Below are positions 45,375-54,267 of a stretch of DNA of 64,000 nucleotides, piece after piece. The translations under genes and the position numbers were made by a program. The notes below the pieces were generated by a model. It saw only the letters and a list, made by a program, of their open reading frames with translations, was not told the DNA's origin and ran no database searches. Where the stretch lies: positions 62,001-126,000 of the forward strand of contig NZ_JABMCB010000179.1 in NCBI RefSeq assembly GCF_013359935.1. Direction: 5' to 3'. Position 1 is the stretch's first letter, and every line of letters starts with the position of its first letter. This DNA is from Paenibacillus xylanilyticus. Lineage in GTDB: Bacteria > Bacillota > Bacilli > Paenibacillales > Paenibacillaceae.

Positions 45375-45944
45375 TCAGCCCTCCTCCCGTTCTGCCAACT
45401 GAAGAATCAGCTGCACTTCTCCACGTTGTATGCCTGTCTGTTTCGCGATTGCATCCACTGATCTGCCTTCATTATATAAATGAAACAATTCTGAGTATCG
45501 GTCCTTGATGGACTCTCGCTCATGAACAGGCTCTTGTGCAATTTGTGGCGGCTCGCTTTCTGAACCCTGTTTAGATGCGTCTTCTCTCACACTATCTACA
45601 AGAGCCTGTGCCTGTAATCCGTTTAAATGATCCACTGAAGCAGGCGGCACCTGATTCGTTTCAGCAGCTTTATTTTTTTCGAGTTCGTTTAAACGCTGTT
45701 GCAATTCTTCAAGCTGAATTTGCATGCGTTGATCTGCAGCTGCCGCCTCACCCTTCATTTCAGCAACACGCTGAATGAGAGCCTCATTATCGCTTTCGAT
45801 TTCAGCCATATAATGTTCAAGCGTGGATTCCATCTCCTGCACCAATTGATACCCTGGTTCCTGCGCTTTATTTTTCTTGGGCATGATGAATGCATATGCA
45901 ATGGCACAGGCACCTAATATGACAATAATGACCCATGGTGACAA
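45375..45944 (-). CDS. SwrB-like single-pass membrane protein
   Basis: A 189-residue protein: one N-terminal membrane helix (about 3-20), a coiled-coil (about 45-95, EMESTLEHYMAEIESDNEALIQRV...), a Gln/Pro/Glu-rich linker, and a C-terminal helix-turn-helix-like tail (about 150-186, YSELFHLYNEGRSVDAIAKQTGIQRGEVQLILQL). The same plan and the same location (after sigD, before rpsB) occur in B. subtilis SwrB/YlxL, which promotes assembly of the flagellar export apparatus. Sequence similarity is weak to my eye, so the name is withheld. The start is TTG at 45944, seven bases after GGAGAGG. Confidence 0.65.
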   Translation of the reverse strand: MSPWVIIVILGACAIAYAFIMPKKNKAQEPGYQLVQEMESTLEHYMAEIESDNEALIQRVAEMKGEAAAADQRMQIQLEELQQRLNELEKNKAAETNQVPPASVDHLNGLQAQALVDSVREDASKQGSESEPPQIAQEPVHERESIKDRYSELFHLYNEGRSVDAIAKQTGIQRGEVQLILQLAEREEG

Positions 45945-46010
45945 ATTGGTTCCTCTCCTTTGGATATGGCCTTCAAAGCTCAAGTCTTCATCTTCGTAAG
46001 AAGCAGCGGG

Positions 46011-46325
46011 TTACAACGACAGATCCACATGCTTTCCTTTGTACGGATGCTCGGCAGGTTTGAGGTGTTCTTGCTCCTGGGCAGCCTCCTGCTCCTGAGA
46101 AGCACCGTGGTGATCTCCGTCATTGGAATGACCGTCCCGTACACCTGTATGTGCAGTTTCCTCCATTGCCTCACTGCGCTGTCTTGCCTCTTCTGCTTCC
46201 TTGGCCGTTTGCACTGCCAGCAAATTTTGATCTGTGACCGGCCGCTGCTGATATTCACTCTGATACCGACCGGCTTCACTGGTTCTTGGTACCGCAATCT
46301 GCAACTCTACTGCCTTAAAACTCAT
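46011..46325 (-). CDS. Small conserved protein in the flagellar operon, unknown function
   Basis: 104 residues, opening MSFKAVELQIAVPRTSEAGRY, a pattern I associate with short proteins near flagellar sigma-factor genes in other Firmicutes. The rest is Glu/Gln/His-rich and probably disordered, and the C-terminus is basic. The ATG follows GAGGTGAG. An overlapping ORF in another frame (45980-46297) was rejected because it is Arg/Trp-rich and has no site. No enzymatic motif is visible. The N-terminal segment may be a binding motif; function unknown. Confidence 0.65.
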   Translation of the reverse strand: MSFKAVELQIAVPRTSEAGRYQSEYQQRPVTDQNLLAVQTAKEAEEARQRSEAMEETAHTGVRDGHSNDGDHHGASQEQEAAQEQEHLKPAEHPYKGKHVDLSL

Positions 46326-46376
46326 ACGCTCACCTCACGGTTTCGAATGGTTTTCTCCATGTGCCTGATGCTGTAC

Positions 46377-47786
46377 TTAAACGTATGGGGCCATCGTAAT
46401 ATCCCCGTCATGATAATAAAAAGAAATTCTGCTTAACGGTTCTTTAATAAATTTAGTGTATCTGCCGATAACTATTTTAGAGCCGCTGTATATCATCTTA
46501 AGAATATCCACTCGAGCTCTGCTTGTATCTTCCAGTACCTTTTCAATTTCAAAAATTCGCATCTTCGTATCTTCGTTAAGTCGAAGTGCAGACTTCTGTG
46601 TAGCCGTAAGCTTAATCCGCATGGACATTTTGTCTGGACTCAGTTGACCGGCGGCAGCTAGTTGATCCAGTAATATCAGGGCTTTTTTCGTTTTGTCCAA
46701 GGAATCCATCTGTTCCCTAAGTCCCTTGCGCAAGTCACTCAGTTCATTACGGAGTTTGGGAAGGACACCAACTTCGATTGAAGTTACGGTTGACATACTG
46801 TTACCGATAATACGAGCTGACACATTTTCGCCGGCTTGAATGGATCCACCAACAATAAGTCCCTTGGTACCTGCGCAGATCACTGCCCTGCCTGCACGAA
46901 TGTTGGAATGCATAATGCTTTGGGAGACGAGTACATCTTCACCTGCATCAACGTTACCTTCTTGGATAAAGGTACATTTAACATTATGGCCTGCTTGAAC
47001 AAGTCCTTTGTTATATCCGATAATGCCACCAGTAATCTCGACAGATCCGCCTGCTTCAAGCTCAGCACCTTCGACACCGCCGACTACGCGTATATCGCCC
47101 GCTGCTCTTATTTTGAAGCCGGTAAGAACATTGCCACGTATGACAACTGTGCCTACGAAATCAATATTACCGACATTGTAATCTACATCACCATTGATTT
47201 CGTATACCGGAAATACATTCAGCTTGTTGCCTTCCGTCTTGGTAACCAATCCATCCAAGGCAGCATACATCGCAGAACCATCCGGATTAATGACGACATT
47301 CTTCCCAATTTTGAATCGGGCGTCCTTCCCTGGACGAAACGGAATCTCCTCACCTGTAACAGCTCGGCCCACTGTGCCCTCAACAGGCGGGATACGTTCG
47401 GCAATGATTTGACCTGATTTTACATTGTTTAATCGAGTTACTTCCTTGTAGTCTACCTTGCCATCTTCTGCTTCCAAAGGTCGACGTTCATTCGAATCAT
47501 CCATCCCTACCAGTACTTTGATATAACCATCGGTTCCTGGGACAGCAGGGATACCTTCAGCAATTTTGCACTGCGAATTTATAAATGTTTCAGGTTGGTT
47601 CACAAAAACAAGCAATGCCTCGCGCAGCACACCATACTTAATGCCCTGACCGGCAATATATTGTTCCAGTTCATCCAATGTGCAGGCGAAACCTTCTTCC
47701 TGTTTGGAAAATTCAAGGTAGGCCGTACTTTTATCTTCCGATAAAACAACGCTTAGGCATTGTTCCAAAGCAATTCGCTGTGTCAA
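46377..47786 (-). CDS. FapA/DUF342-family polymer-forming protein
   Basis: About 469 residues. After an N-terminal domain (about 20-150) comes a repetitive beta-helix stretch (about 190-330, with GDVDYNVGNIDFVGTVVIRG and GDIRVVGGVEGAELEAGG). A C-terminal coiled coil (about 345-440) follows. This is the DUF342/FapA layout; FapA proteins affect polar targeting of flagellar components in Vibrio, but the role in Firmicutes is unclear. The TTG at 47786 (MTQRIALEQ) is ten bases after AAGGGGG and is preferred; a GTG at 47816 is possible. It follows sigD by 60 bases and is absent from the B. subtilis operon. Confidence 0.75.
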   Translation of the reverse strand: MTQRIALEQCLSVVLSEDKSTAYLEFSKQEEGFACTLDELEQYIAGQGIKYGVLREALLVFVNQPETFINSQCKIAEGIPAVPGTDGYIKVLVGMDDSNERRPLEAEDGKVDYKEVTRLNNVKSGQIIAERIPPVEGTVGRAVTGEEIPFRPGKDARFKIGKNVVINPDGSAMYAALDGLVTKTEGNKLNVFPVYEINGDVDYNVGNIDFVGTVVIRGNVLTGFKIRAAGDIRVVGGVEGAELEAGGSVEITGGIIGYNKGLVQAGHNVKCTFIQEGNVDAGEDVLVSQSIMHSNIRAGRAVICAGTKGLIVGGSIQAGENVSARIIGNSMSTVTSIEVGVLPKLRNELSDLRKGLREQMDSLDKTKKALILLDQLAAAGQLSPDKMSMRIKLTATQKSALRLNEDTKMRIFEIEKVLEDTSRARVDILKMIYSGSKIVIGRYTKFIKEPLSRISFYYHDGDITMAPYV

Positions 47787-47846
47787 TGCAATTCTTCCCC
47801 CTTTTAGACTTTCCACTCCCCGAAATCCGTATAATCAAGCTCTCTT

Positions 47847-48635
47847 TTAATCTTTGCGCATCAACAAATCCTTCTGTTTCTCCAGCGTTCCACGGAGTCT
47901 TAATATGGCTTTGGAATGCAGCTGGGATATACGTGATGGAGAAAGAGACATTACTTCAGCGATCTCACTAAGTGACAAATCTTCGTAATACAAGAGGGAG
48001 ACGACCGTTCTCTCTTTTACCGTCAGCTTGTCGAGTCCCTGAACCAAGGCATCCTTCAGATAAAACTCATTTACTTTGTAATCCGGGTTTTTGGCCTTTT
48101 CATCCACCATCAAGGAAAGACGAGTCTCTGATTCTTCTTCCCGAATCGGATCTTCAAGGGAACAAAGTGACATTACGGCCACTTCCTGAAGCATATGTTG
48201 AAAATCTTTTGTAGACACATCAAGGAATTGACTCATTTCCTCATCGCTTACTGACCGTAAATAGGTTTGCTCCAACTGTTGATATGCATCCTCGATTCGT
48301 TTAGCTTTCTCCCGTACTGAACGAGGAACCCAGTCCCCTTGACGCAAACCGTCCAGGATTGCGCCTCGAACACGCCATGAGGCATACGTCTCAAATTGAA
48401 GGCCTCGTTCATAGTCAAATTTCTCAAGAGCATCGATTAATCCCATGACACCATTGCTCTCAAGATCATCTTTCGGGACATTTTTGGGTAATCCAACTGC
48501 CAAACGTCCGGATACATAATTAACAATGTGAAGATACTTTTCAATCAATGCTTTCTTGGCTTCAAGATCTCCGTGCTCTTTCCACTTTTCCCACAGATCA
48601 GCATGATTCAAATGTGAAGCTTTACGCTCGTCCAA
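47847..48635 (-). CDS. sigD: Flagellar/motility RNA polymerase sigma factor SigD (FliA)
   Basis: A 262-residue sigma-28. Region 2 has LEKFDYERGLQFETYASWRVRGAILDGLR (about 92-120). Region 3 (QGDWVPRSVREKAKRIEDAYQQLE) and region 4 with helix-turn-helix LSLSEIAEVMSLSPSRISQLHSKAILRLR (about 220-250) follow. It directs transcription of flagellin, motors and chemoreceptors once the hook is built. The start is TTG (10 bases after GGAGG). It lies near the end of the fla/che operon, as in B. subtilis, where that distal location limits its dose. Its anti-sigma factor FlgM is not in the window. Confidence 0.96.
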   Translation of the reverse strand: MDERKASHLNHADLWEKWKEHGDLEAKKALIEKYLHIVNYVSGRLAVGLPKNVPKDDLESNGVMGLIDALEKFDYERGLQFETYASWRVRGAILDGLRQGDWVPRSVREKAKRIEDAYQQLEQTYLRSVSDEEMSQFLDVSTKDFQHMLQEVAVMSLCSLEDPIREEESETRLSLMVDEKAKNPDYKVNEFYLKDALVQGLDKLTVKERTVVSLLYYEDLSLSEIAEVMSLSPSRISQLHSKAILRLRGTLEKQKDLLMRKD

Positions 48636-48650
48636 TTGCTTTCACCCTCC

Positions 48651-49097
48651 TTATTTGTCTGTCAGGTGACGAACGGCCTGCGCCAATTCTTCCGGATCTT
48701 TGGTCCGTACCAGTTTAGGCGGATCCAATGGGGCGAAACCCGTTGGAGCTTTCGTCTCGGATGGCGGAATTTCTTCCCCAGAGGAGGCGTTCTGTCCATT
48801 CTTGAGCAAGTCGTTCAGCTCTTGTCCATCGTCTTCGAGTTTAATGTCCACCTGTGAACCTCTTACTTCCGGACCGATTGGGGGATCATAATCGAATCCT
48901 TTACTCCCTGCGGATGAGGTCAGCAGCAGCCCTAGCCCCCAGCGCAAACCAAAAGCAAGGGCATACCAGGCTACGAATCCGATTAATCCGCGAATTAAAC
49001 TGGTCATCAACAAATTGCTGCTGTATGCTACAAAAAAAGTCAGAATAAATCCGACTATGCCTGCTCCAAGATTAATGCGGTAGTTTCCTATCATCAT
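48651..49097 (-). CDS. Small membrane protein between cheD and sigD, unknown
   Basis: 148 residues with two hydrophobic helices (about 10-27 and 31-58) and an Asp/Glu/Pro-rich cytoplasmic tail holding FDYDPPIGPEVRGSQVDI and a C-terminal amphipathic segment (DPEELAQAVRHLTDK). I do not recognise a family. It starts two bases from the cheD stop and precedes sigD by about 15 bases, so it is co-transcribed and probably coupled. B. subtilis has no gene at this point. A link to chemotaxis or sigma control is only suggested by location. Confidence 0.7.
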   Translation of the reverse strand: MMIGNYRINLGAGIVGFILTFFVAYSSNLLMTSLIRGLIGFVAWYALAFGLRWGLGLLLTSSAGSKGFDYDPPIGPEVRGSQVDIKLEDDGQELNDLLKNGQNASSGEEIPPSETKAPTGFAPLDPPKLVRTKDPEELAQAVRHLTDK

Positions 49098-49098
49098 T

Positions 49099-49596
49099 TT
49101 ATAATTCCTTTACACCCATTTGTACACTTCTAATATTTAAAATACCTGTTTCACAGTCCATTTCAATGGTTCGGCCGTAATTACCACCGGTATCTTCAGC
49201 AAGAAGAGGTATATCAAGTTTTTGTAACCATTCCCGGCATGACTCAGCATTTCTCGGCCCAATGCGCATGGTATCTCCAGCGCCCGAAAAGGCAAACATC
49301 TGGGCACCTCCTGCCATCTTGGACACAATTCGTGAGCGAGATGCACCGAGTTTCAACATCTTTTCTAGCAGCTCAGGCAATGCCGTGTCCGCATATTTAG
49401 CAGTGTTCAATTTTCCTTCTCTAGCAATCTCTGAAGAAGGAAGCATGACATGCGCCATTCCAGCCAGTTTCAAATGCGGATCATACATCGTTAATCCTAC
49501 ACAAGAACCAAGACCAGTCGTGCGGATTATGCCAGGAAGGTGAGCAATGTTCAAATCCGCCATACCGACTTTAACGACGCTTTTTTCTTCAATCAT
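49099..49596 (-). CDS. cheD: Chemoreceptor glutamine deamidase CheD
   Basis: A 165-residue CheD. Catalytic Cys32 in GLGSCVGLTMYD, His49 in AHVMLP and a Thr/Ser-bearing GASRSRIVSKMAGGAQMF segment form the cysteine-hydrolase site. It deamidates receptor glutamines and, in Bacillus, partners with CheC to adjust CheC phosphatase activity. The ATG overlaps the cheC 3' end by eight bases. It lies in the cheB-cheA-cheW-cheC-cheD order of B. subtilis. Confidence 0.95.
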   Translation of the reverse strand: MIEEKSVVKVGMADLNIAHLPGIIRTTGLGSCVGLTMYDPHLKLAGMAHVMLPSSEIAREGKLNTAKYADTALPELLEKMLKLGASRSRIVSKMAGGAQMFAFSGAGDTMRIGPRNAESCREWLQKLDIPLLAEDTGGNYGRTIEMDCETGILNIRSVQMGVKEL

Positions 49597-50215
49597 GATC
49601 CAGCGGCACCCCTAAAGATTCAAATATCTTGGCAAATGACAACGGATCGGGAATCAGGAAAAATTGACCTTCAACCTGATCTTCACCTTCGAAGAACGAA
49701 GTGTCAATCAGTAGTGCGTCGTCTCCCATTTCACCGAACTGCAGCAAGCCGTAACTGAGTATTGCTCCTGCCATATCAATCGCTAGCCCAGGAACCGTAG
49801 GATACATCGACAGTTTTGTGAAATCTGCAAGTGATGAGAGATACGATCCGGCCAGGATATTACCGATTTCGGATAATGCAGACTGTTCCATGTCCGTAAA
49901 CATGAGACCTTCCTTCAGATCAAATCCGGCAAGTCGGTTCAGCAGCATTTTGGCAGCCTCTGGAGTCATCATGAAAAACAGATTCCCCGGTGCCTCGCCT
50001 TCAACACGCAAAAAGACAGTAACCACGATTCGTTCGTCCCCGCCCACTTTTTCTGCAACTTCCTCAAAAGGGAGCATTTGTACTGTTGGCACACCCATGT
50101 CAATCGGTCTATTCAGAAGCTGAGACAACGCCGTTGCGGCGTTGCCTGCTCCAATGTTACCGACCTCTTTGAGCACATCCATTTGGAATCCCTCAAATCG
50201 GTTGAACATCTCCAC
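49589..50215 (-). CDS. cheC: CheY-P phosphatase CheC
   Basis: A 208-residue CheC. Two phosphatase helices are visible: LKEVGNIGAGNAATALS (about 15-31) and ALSEIGNILAGSYLSSLADF (about 112-131), each with the E-x-x-N pair that attacks the CheY phosphate. The start is GTG at 50215, seven bases after GAGGG in the cheW end; the next ATG is two codons in. It overlaps cheD and probably forms a complex with it. Confidence 0.95.
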   Translation of the reverse strand: MEMFNRFEGFQMDVLKEVGNIGAGNAATALSQLLNRPIDMGVPTVQMLPFEEVAEKVGGDERIVVTVFLRVEGEAPGNLFFMMTPEAAKMLLNRLAGFDLKEGLMFTDMEQSALSEIGNILAGSYLSSLADFTKLSMYPTVPGLAIDMAGAILSYGLLQFGEMGDDALLIDTSFFEGEDQVEGQFFLIPDPLSFAKIFESLGVPLDHD

Positions 50216-50218
50216 GTG

Positions 50219-50680
50219 TTAGCCCTCGACACTTTCCAGCTGTACAACCTCGCTTTTGTTCAATACTTCGTGCAGATTCAGCATGATCAGCAAACGCTCA
50301 TTTTCCAATTTAGCCACACCGCGCAGATATCGTGCTTTGACTCCACCAACCACTTCCGGAGGACTATCGATTGCACTGCTCTTAATATCAATTACATCAT
50401 TGGCCGCGTCAACGATAAATCCGACCTGCATGTCACCTACTGCTACGATAACAATACGTGTTTGATCCGTATATTCCGTTTCAGGCAGGGAAAACCGACC
50501 ACGCAAGTCAATAACCGGGATTACAACCCCACGTAAATTAATAACCCCTTTTACGAAGGAAAATGTCTTAGGGACACGAGTAATCGGCATCATGCGCTCA
50601 ATTGTCTGAACCTTCTCGACCTCAATACCGTACTCTTCAGAACCTAATTTAAAGACGATGACTTTCAATTCTTCTTCCAT
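50219..50680 (-). CDS. cheW: Chemotaxis coupling protein CheW
   Basis: A 153-residue CheW that bridges receptors and CheA. Conserved regions: EEYGIEVEKVQTIERMMPITRVP (about 15-37), VKGVINLRGVVIPVIDLRGRF (about 43-63) and a C-terminal LINLHEVL-like strand (LIMLNLHEVLNKSE). Start ATG after GGGAGG. It lies 41 bases after cheA. Confidence 0.96.
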   Translation of the reverse strand: MEEELKVIVFKLGSEEYGIEVEKVQTIERMMPITRVPKTFSFVKGVINLRGVVIPVIDLRGRFSLPETEYTDQTRIVIVAVGDMQVGFIVDAANDVIDIKSSAIDSPPEVVGGVKARYLRGVAKLENERLLIMLNLHEVLNKSEVVQLESVEG

Positions 50681-50721
50681 GGATAAAACCTCCCTATTAA
50701 GTGTAAGGCTTACGTAAATGT

Positions 50722-52788
50722 TTATTTAATAAATGCGTTAGGATCAACGATCAGAGCAACTTGACCATCTCCCAGGATGGTTGCTCCGGAGATTCCTTCA
50801 ATGGAAGGAAGATAGCTTCCCATCGATTTGAGTACAATCTCGCTCTGTCCAATGAATTCTTCGACGGAAACCGCTGCGAGGCGATCACCTTTACGGATGA
50901 CGACGATTTCTGTCTCCGACTCATCTTCATCATTGAAGTCAGGCACCCCGAACACTTCATTTAGTGACAAGTACGGAATGAGCGATTCACGGAAAGTGAT
51001 CATTTTGTTGCCATGAATATTCCGAACCTGCTCACGCTGCACAATTGCCGTCTCCACGATGGAGGACAAAGGAATCGCATATTTCTCTGAACCCACTCGT
51101 ACAAGCATTGCAGCGATAATGGACAACGTTAATGGCAGTTGAACCGAGAAATTAGTACCTTTGCCAGGTGTGGAATGAATGGTCACATTACCGCCTAAGG
51201 AAGTGATCTTGGATTTTACAACATCCAATCCGACTCCACGTCCGGAGATATCCGAGATTTTGTCAGCTGTACTGAAACCCGGGGCAAACAGCAACTGATT
51301 GACTTCATCATCACTCATTTTGGCACCCTGTTCTTCCGTTACAACCCCGCGTTTGATGGCTGTTTGCAAAAGCTTCTCACGATAAATCCCCTTGCCATCG
51401 TCTTCAATCTCAATAAAAACATGATTTCCACTGTGGAAAGCACGAAGGTTAACTGTGCCCATTTCCGGTTTCCCGGCCGCAATACGTTCAGCGATCGACT
51501 CTACACCGTGGTCAACAGCGTTACGCAGCAAATGCACCAGTGGGTCACCAATCTCATCAATGACGGTACGGTCCAATTCAGTTTCAGCACCGGTAATGAC
51601 CAGATCGATTTTTTTATCCAGCGTCTTGGCCAGGTCACGAATCATCCGCGGGAAACGGTTAAATACGGTATCCACAGGTACCATCCGCAGTTTAAGTACG
51701 ATATTTTGTAGGTCTGAGCTAACTCTGCTAAGATGGGCAACCGTATCGGATAGATCATTATTACCCGTTTCGCTCGCCAACTGCTCCAGACGAGAACGAT
51801 CAATCAGCAATACACTGAACAAATTCATAAGCACATCCAAACGCTCGATATCCACTCGGATCGTGCGCGAAGGTGCAGCTGCCTGTTTAGCTGGTGCAGC
51901 AGGTTTGGCTGCTGGCTTTTGTTCCGTTTTCACGGCAGGTGCAACCTCTTGTGATACAGCTGTAGCTATGGCGACAGTTTCAGCTTCAACCGCTGCTGCA
52001 GCCTGGTTGGTCATTTGCTGAAGAGTTTCCTGATCCAGCTGAATCACTTTGGCACTTTCTATCTCTGAAATGCTTAATATACTTTTTTCCAGTTCCTGCG
52101 CTTCCTTGGTTGTTATGTAATACAACGAGAAACTGCGCTCAAACTTCTCCTGCTCAATATCTTGAACGGTTGGGAAAGACTTCACGACTTCACCGGAACG
52201 TTCCAAGAGATCAAATACCATGTAGGCACGTACGCCTTTCAGCTGGCTATCCTCACTAACAAGCACATCGATGTAAAAGACACGATGCCCTTCAGCGATG
52301 GACTGGTCCAGCACGGAGTATTGGAACTCGTCCAAATCAACAGCAGAGGAAATGGACTCTACCGGCTTACTTGTTTCTGCAGCTGCTGGAGATTCACCAC
52401 CTGTCCATTCCCCGCTTTCAATGGCTTGAAGGGAAGCTACAATGGCAGAAACGTCCGCCTTACCCTCTCCGCCACCAGTAATGTCCTGAACCATGGTTTC
52501 AAGCGCATCCAAACTCTTAAACAGGGTATCAAAAATATAATCCTTCATTTTCAATTTCTCATTACGTACCAGATCTAACACATTCTCCATTTTATGTGTC
52601 AATGATGCCAAATCCTCAAAACCCATCGTAGCGGCCATACCTTTCAAAGTATGAGCAGAGCGGAAGATGACCTGAACGATGCTAAGGTCCTCCGGATTGC
52701 CTTCGAGTTGAAGCATATTGTCGTTAAGGGATTGCAGATGATCATTAGACTCATCAATAAACATGGATAAATATTGGTTCATGTCCAT
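50722..52788 (-). CDS. cheA: Chemotaxis histidine kinase CheA
   Basis: A 688-residue CheA. The P1 phosphotransfer domain has His46 in RSAHTLKGMAATMG. A P2-type CheY/CheB-binding region (about 165-260) and an Ala/Pro/Lys-rich linker (about 275-310, KPAAKPAAPAKQ) follow. P3 dimerisation, the P4 ATPase (HLLRNAVDHGVES, DDGKGI, GRGVGLDVV) and a CheW-like P5 (about 550-688) complete it. Start ATG at 52788 has GGAGGTG upstream. It signals from receptors to CheY and CheB, both encoded in this window. Confidence 0.97.
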   Translation of the reverse strand: MDMNQYLSMFIDESNDHLQSLNDNMLQLEGNPEDLSIVQVIFRSAHTLKGMAATMGFEDLASLTHKMENVLDLVRNEKLKMKDYIFDTLFKSLDALETMVQDITGGGEGKADVSAIVASLQAIESGEWTGGESPAAAETSKPVESISSAVDLDEFQYSVLDQSIAEGHRVFYIDVLVSEDSQLKGVRAYMVFDLLERSGEVVKSFPTVQDIEQEKFERSFSLYYITTKEAQELEKSILSISEIESAKVIQLDQETLQQMTNQAAAAVEAETVAIATAVSQEVAPAVKTEQKPAAKPAAPAKQAAAPSRTIRVDIERLDVLMNLFSVLLIDRSRLEQLASETGNNDLSDTVAHLSRVSSDLQNIVLKLRMVPVDTVFNRFPRMIRDLAKTLDKKIDLVITGAETELDRTVIDEIGDPLVHLLRNAVDHGVESIAERIAAGKPEMGTVNLRAFHSGNHVFIEIEDDGKGIYREKLLQTAIKRGVVTEEQGAKMSDDEVNQLLFAPGFSTADKISDISGRGVGLDVVKSKITSLGGNVTIHSTPGKGTNFSVQLPLTLSIIAAMLVRVGSEKYAIPLSSIVETAIVQREQVRNIHGNKMITFRESLIPYLSLNEVFGVPDFNDEDESETEIVVIRKGDRLAAVSVEEFIGQSEIVLKSMGSYLPSIEGISGATILGDGQVALIVDPNAFIK

Positions 52789-52821
52789 TGTGAGGCACCT
52801 CCTCCATGAGTTACACTCCGT

Positions 52822-54234
52822 TTATTTCACTGCTTGAACAAGTTTTGGGGCGATCTCCTGCAAAGGCAAAAGATGGCGAACGCACTGCAGCTCTACAGCA
52901 GAACGCGGCATTCCATACACAACACAAGTCTCTTCATTTTCCGCAAAGGTGGATGTGACACCAGCTTCATACAGTTTCTTCATCATGCGAGCTCCATCAC
53001 TACCCATGCCCGTCAGCAAAACCAAATGTCGCTGAAGTGATGTGAACGGCAATAACGACTCAAACATCGTATCCACCGAAGGCCTATGACCATTCACCGG
53101 ATGCTCCTCAGTAAGCTTCAAAATAAACTTTCCATCTGCCGTGTTGCTTACTATGATGTGATATCCGCCAGGAGCGATATATGCAGATCCTTTTTTTAGG
53201 ACCATACCATCTTCAGCCTCAACCACATGCAGCGGACTGAATGTATTCAAGCGTTGTGCCAAAGAACGGGTAAAGTTCGGTGGCATGTGCTGCACGATAA
53301 TGACAGGTGCAGGCAAATCAGCAGGCAGTTCCTCAAGCAATGTTTTTAGGGCTCTTGGACCTCCTGTGGAGCAACCAATCGCGACAATCTTGTTAAAAGC
53401 TCCTTCAGTACCCGCTACTGCTTTTGAAATTGGGCGACTTGAGGCTGCAGCGACCTGATCCACTGCCGATCGTAATGGTTCAGAGTTCCGAATCTCCTTT
53501 GGTGTAGGGACGGGCTTAACAGGTTTCCGAGTTTTAGCTTCTCTTACGTCAGGAAGACGATCGGGACTCTTTGGAGCCTCTGCCTTTTTGTCTGACCGCT
53601 CTTTTTTCTGATCCCCCAGTGGTGCGTTTCGCTTCAGGGATTGGGATTGGAAACGTTCGCTTTGTTCGCTGGTTGGGCGTGTGACCGGCTGAACCGGGTC
53701 AATCCGTTTTTGTGCTGGTTCTCTGTGAACTTGGGCAGGCGTTTCTCGCTGTACCCGCTGAGATTGACGCAAGACGTCTTCCTGAATCTCTTTCCTCTTT
53801 TGCAAGGATGCCTCGCGGTCCGCTTTTCGCTTGATTTCATTCATGGCCGCCCGCATTCTCTCAACGAGGGCCTTACCTACCTGAGCAATATCCTGATCAT
53901 GTGAAATGGAAGGCTTTCGGATAAAATCGAACGCTCCTGCTTCAAGCGCCATAATGGTTTCTTTCATCCCTTGTTCATTGATACCAGATAGCATGATGAC
54001 AGGAACAGATGATTGCTGCATTATTGATTTTAGTGCATCCAATCCATTCATCTCAGGCATTTCAACATCCATTGTAATAACATCAGGCTTTACATCCACT
54101 GCTTTTTGTATTGCTTCCTTGCCGGTTGAAGCAGTCGCCGCAACTTTGAATTCCGGGTCCGCTTCAATTAAATCCGTGACAATTTTGCGCATAAAAGCGG
54201 AATCATCGACAACCAATACTTGATACACCGCCAT
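52822..54234 (-). CDS. cheB: Protein-glutamate methylesterase CheB with long linker
   Basis: A 470-residue response regulator/esterase that demethylates receptors. The receiver domain has Asp56 (VITMDVEMP). The esterase domain begins near 278 and has GCSTGGP, VQHMPPNFT and LTGMGSDGA, giving the Ser-His-Asp set. Between them an unusually long linker (about 130-275) is rich in Arg, Gln, Lys and Pro and probably disordered; B. subtilis CheB is about 357 residues, so the linker is about 110 residues longer. Start ATG. It lies between flhG and cheA. Confidence 0.95.
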   Translation of the reverse strand: MAVYQVLVVDDSAFMRKIVTDLIEADPEFKVAATASTGKEAIQKAVDVKPDVITMDVEMPEMNGLDALKSIMQQSSVPVIMLSGINEQGMKETIMALEAGAFDFIRKPSISHDQDIAQVGKALVERMRAAMNEIKRKADREASLQKRKEIQEDVLRQSQRVQRETPAQVHREPAQKRIDPVQPVTRPTSEQSERFQSQSLKRNAPLGDQKKERSDKKAEAPKSPDRLPDVREAKTRKPVKPVPTPKEIRNSEPLRSAVDQVAAASSRPISKAVAGTEGAFNKIVAIGCSTGGPRALKTLLEELPADLPAPVIIVQHMPPNFTRSLAQRLNTFSPLHVVEAEDGMVLKKGSAYIAPGGYHIIVSNTADGKFILKLTEEHPVNGHRPSVDTMFESLLPFTSLQRHLVLLTGMGSDGARMMKKLYEAGVTSTFAENEETCVVYGMPRSAVELQCVRHLLPLQEIAPKLVQAVK

Positions 54235-54267
54235 GTTTTGTCCACCTCTGTTTCCTTTTTTCAGAAA

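Noticed and set aside
45980..46297. Alternative 105-codon minus-strand frame over the 104-aa flagellar-operon gene
   Set aside because: Arg/Trp/Cys-rich without a ribosome site; the other frame has GAGGTGAG before its ATG and a recognisable N-terminus.
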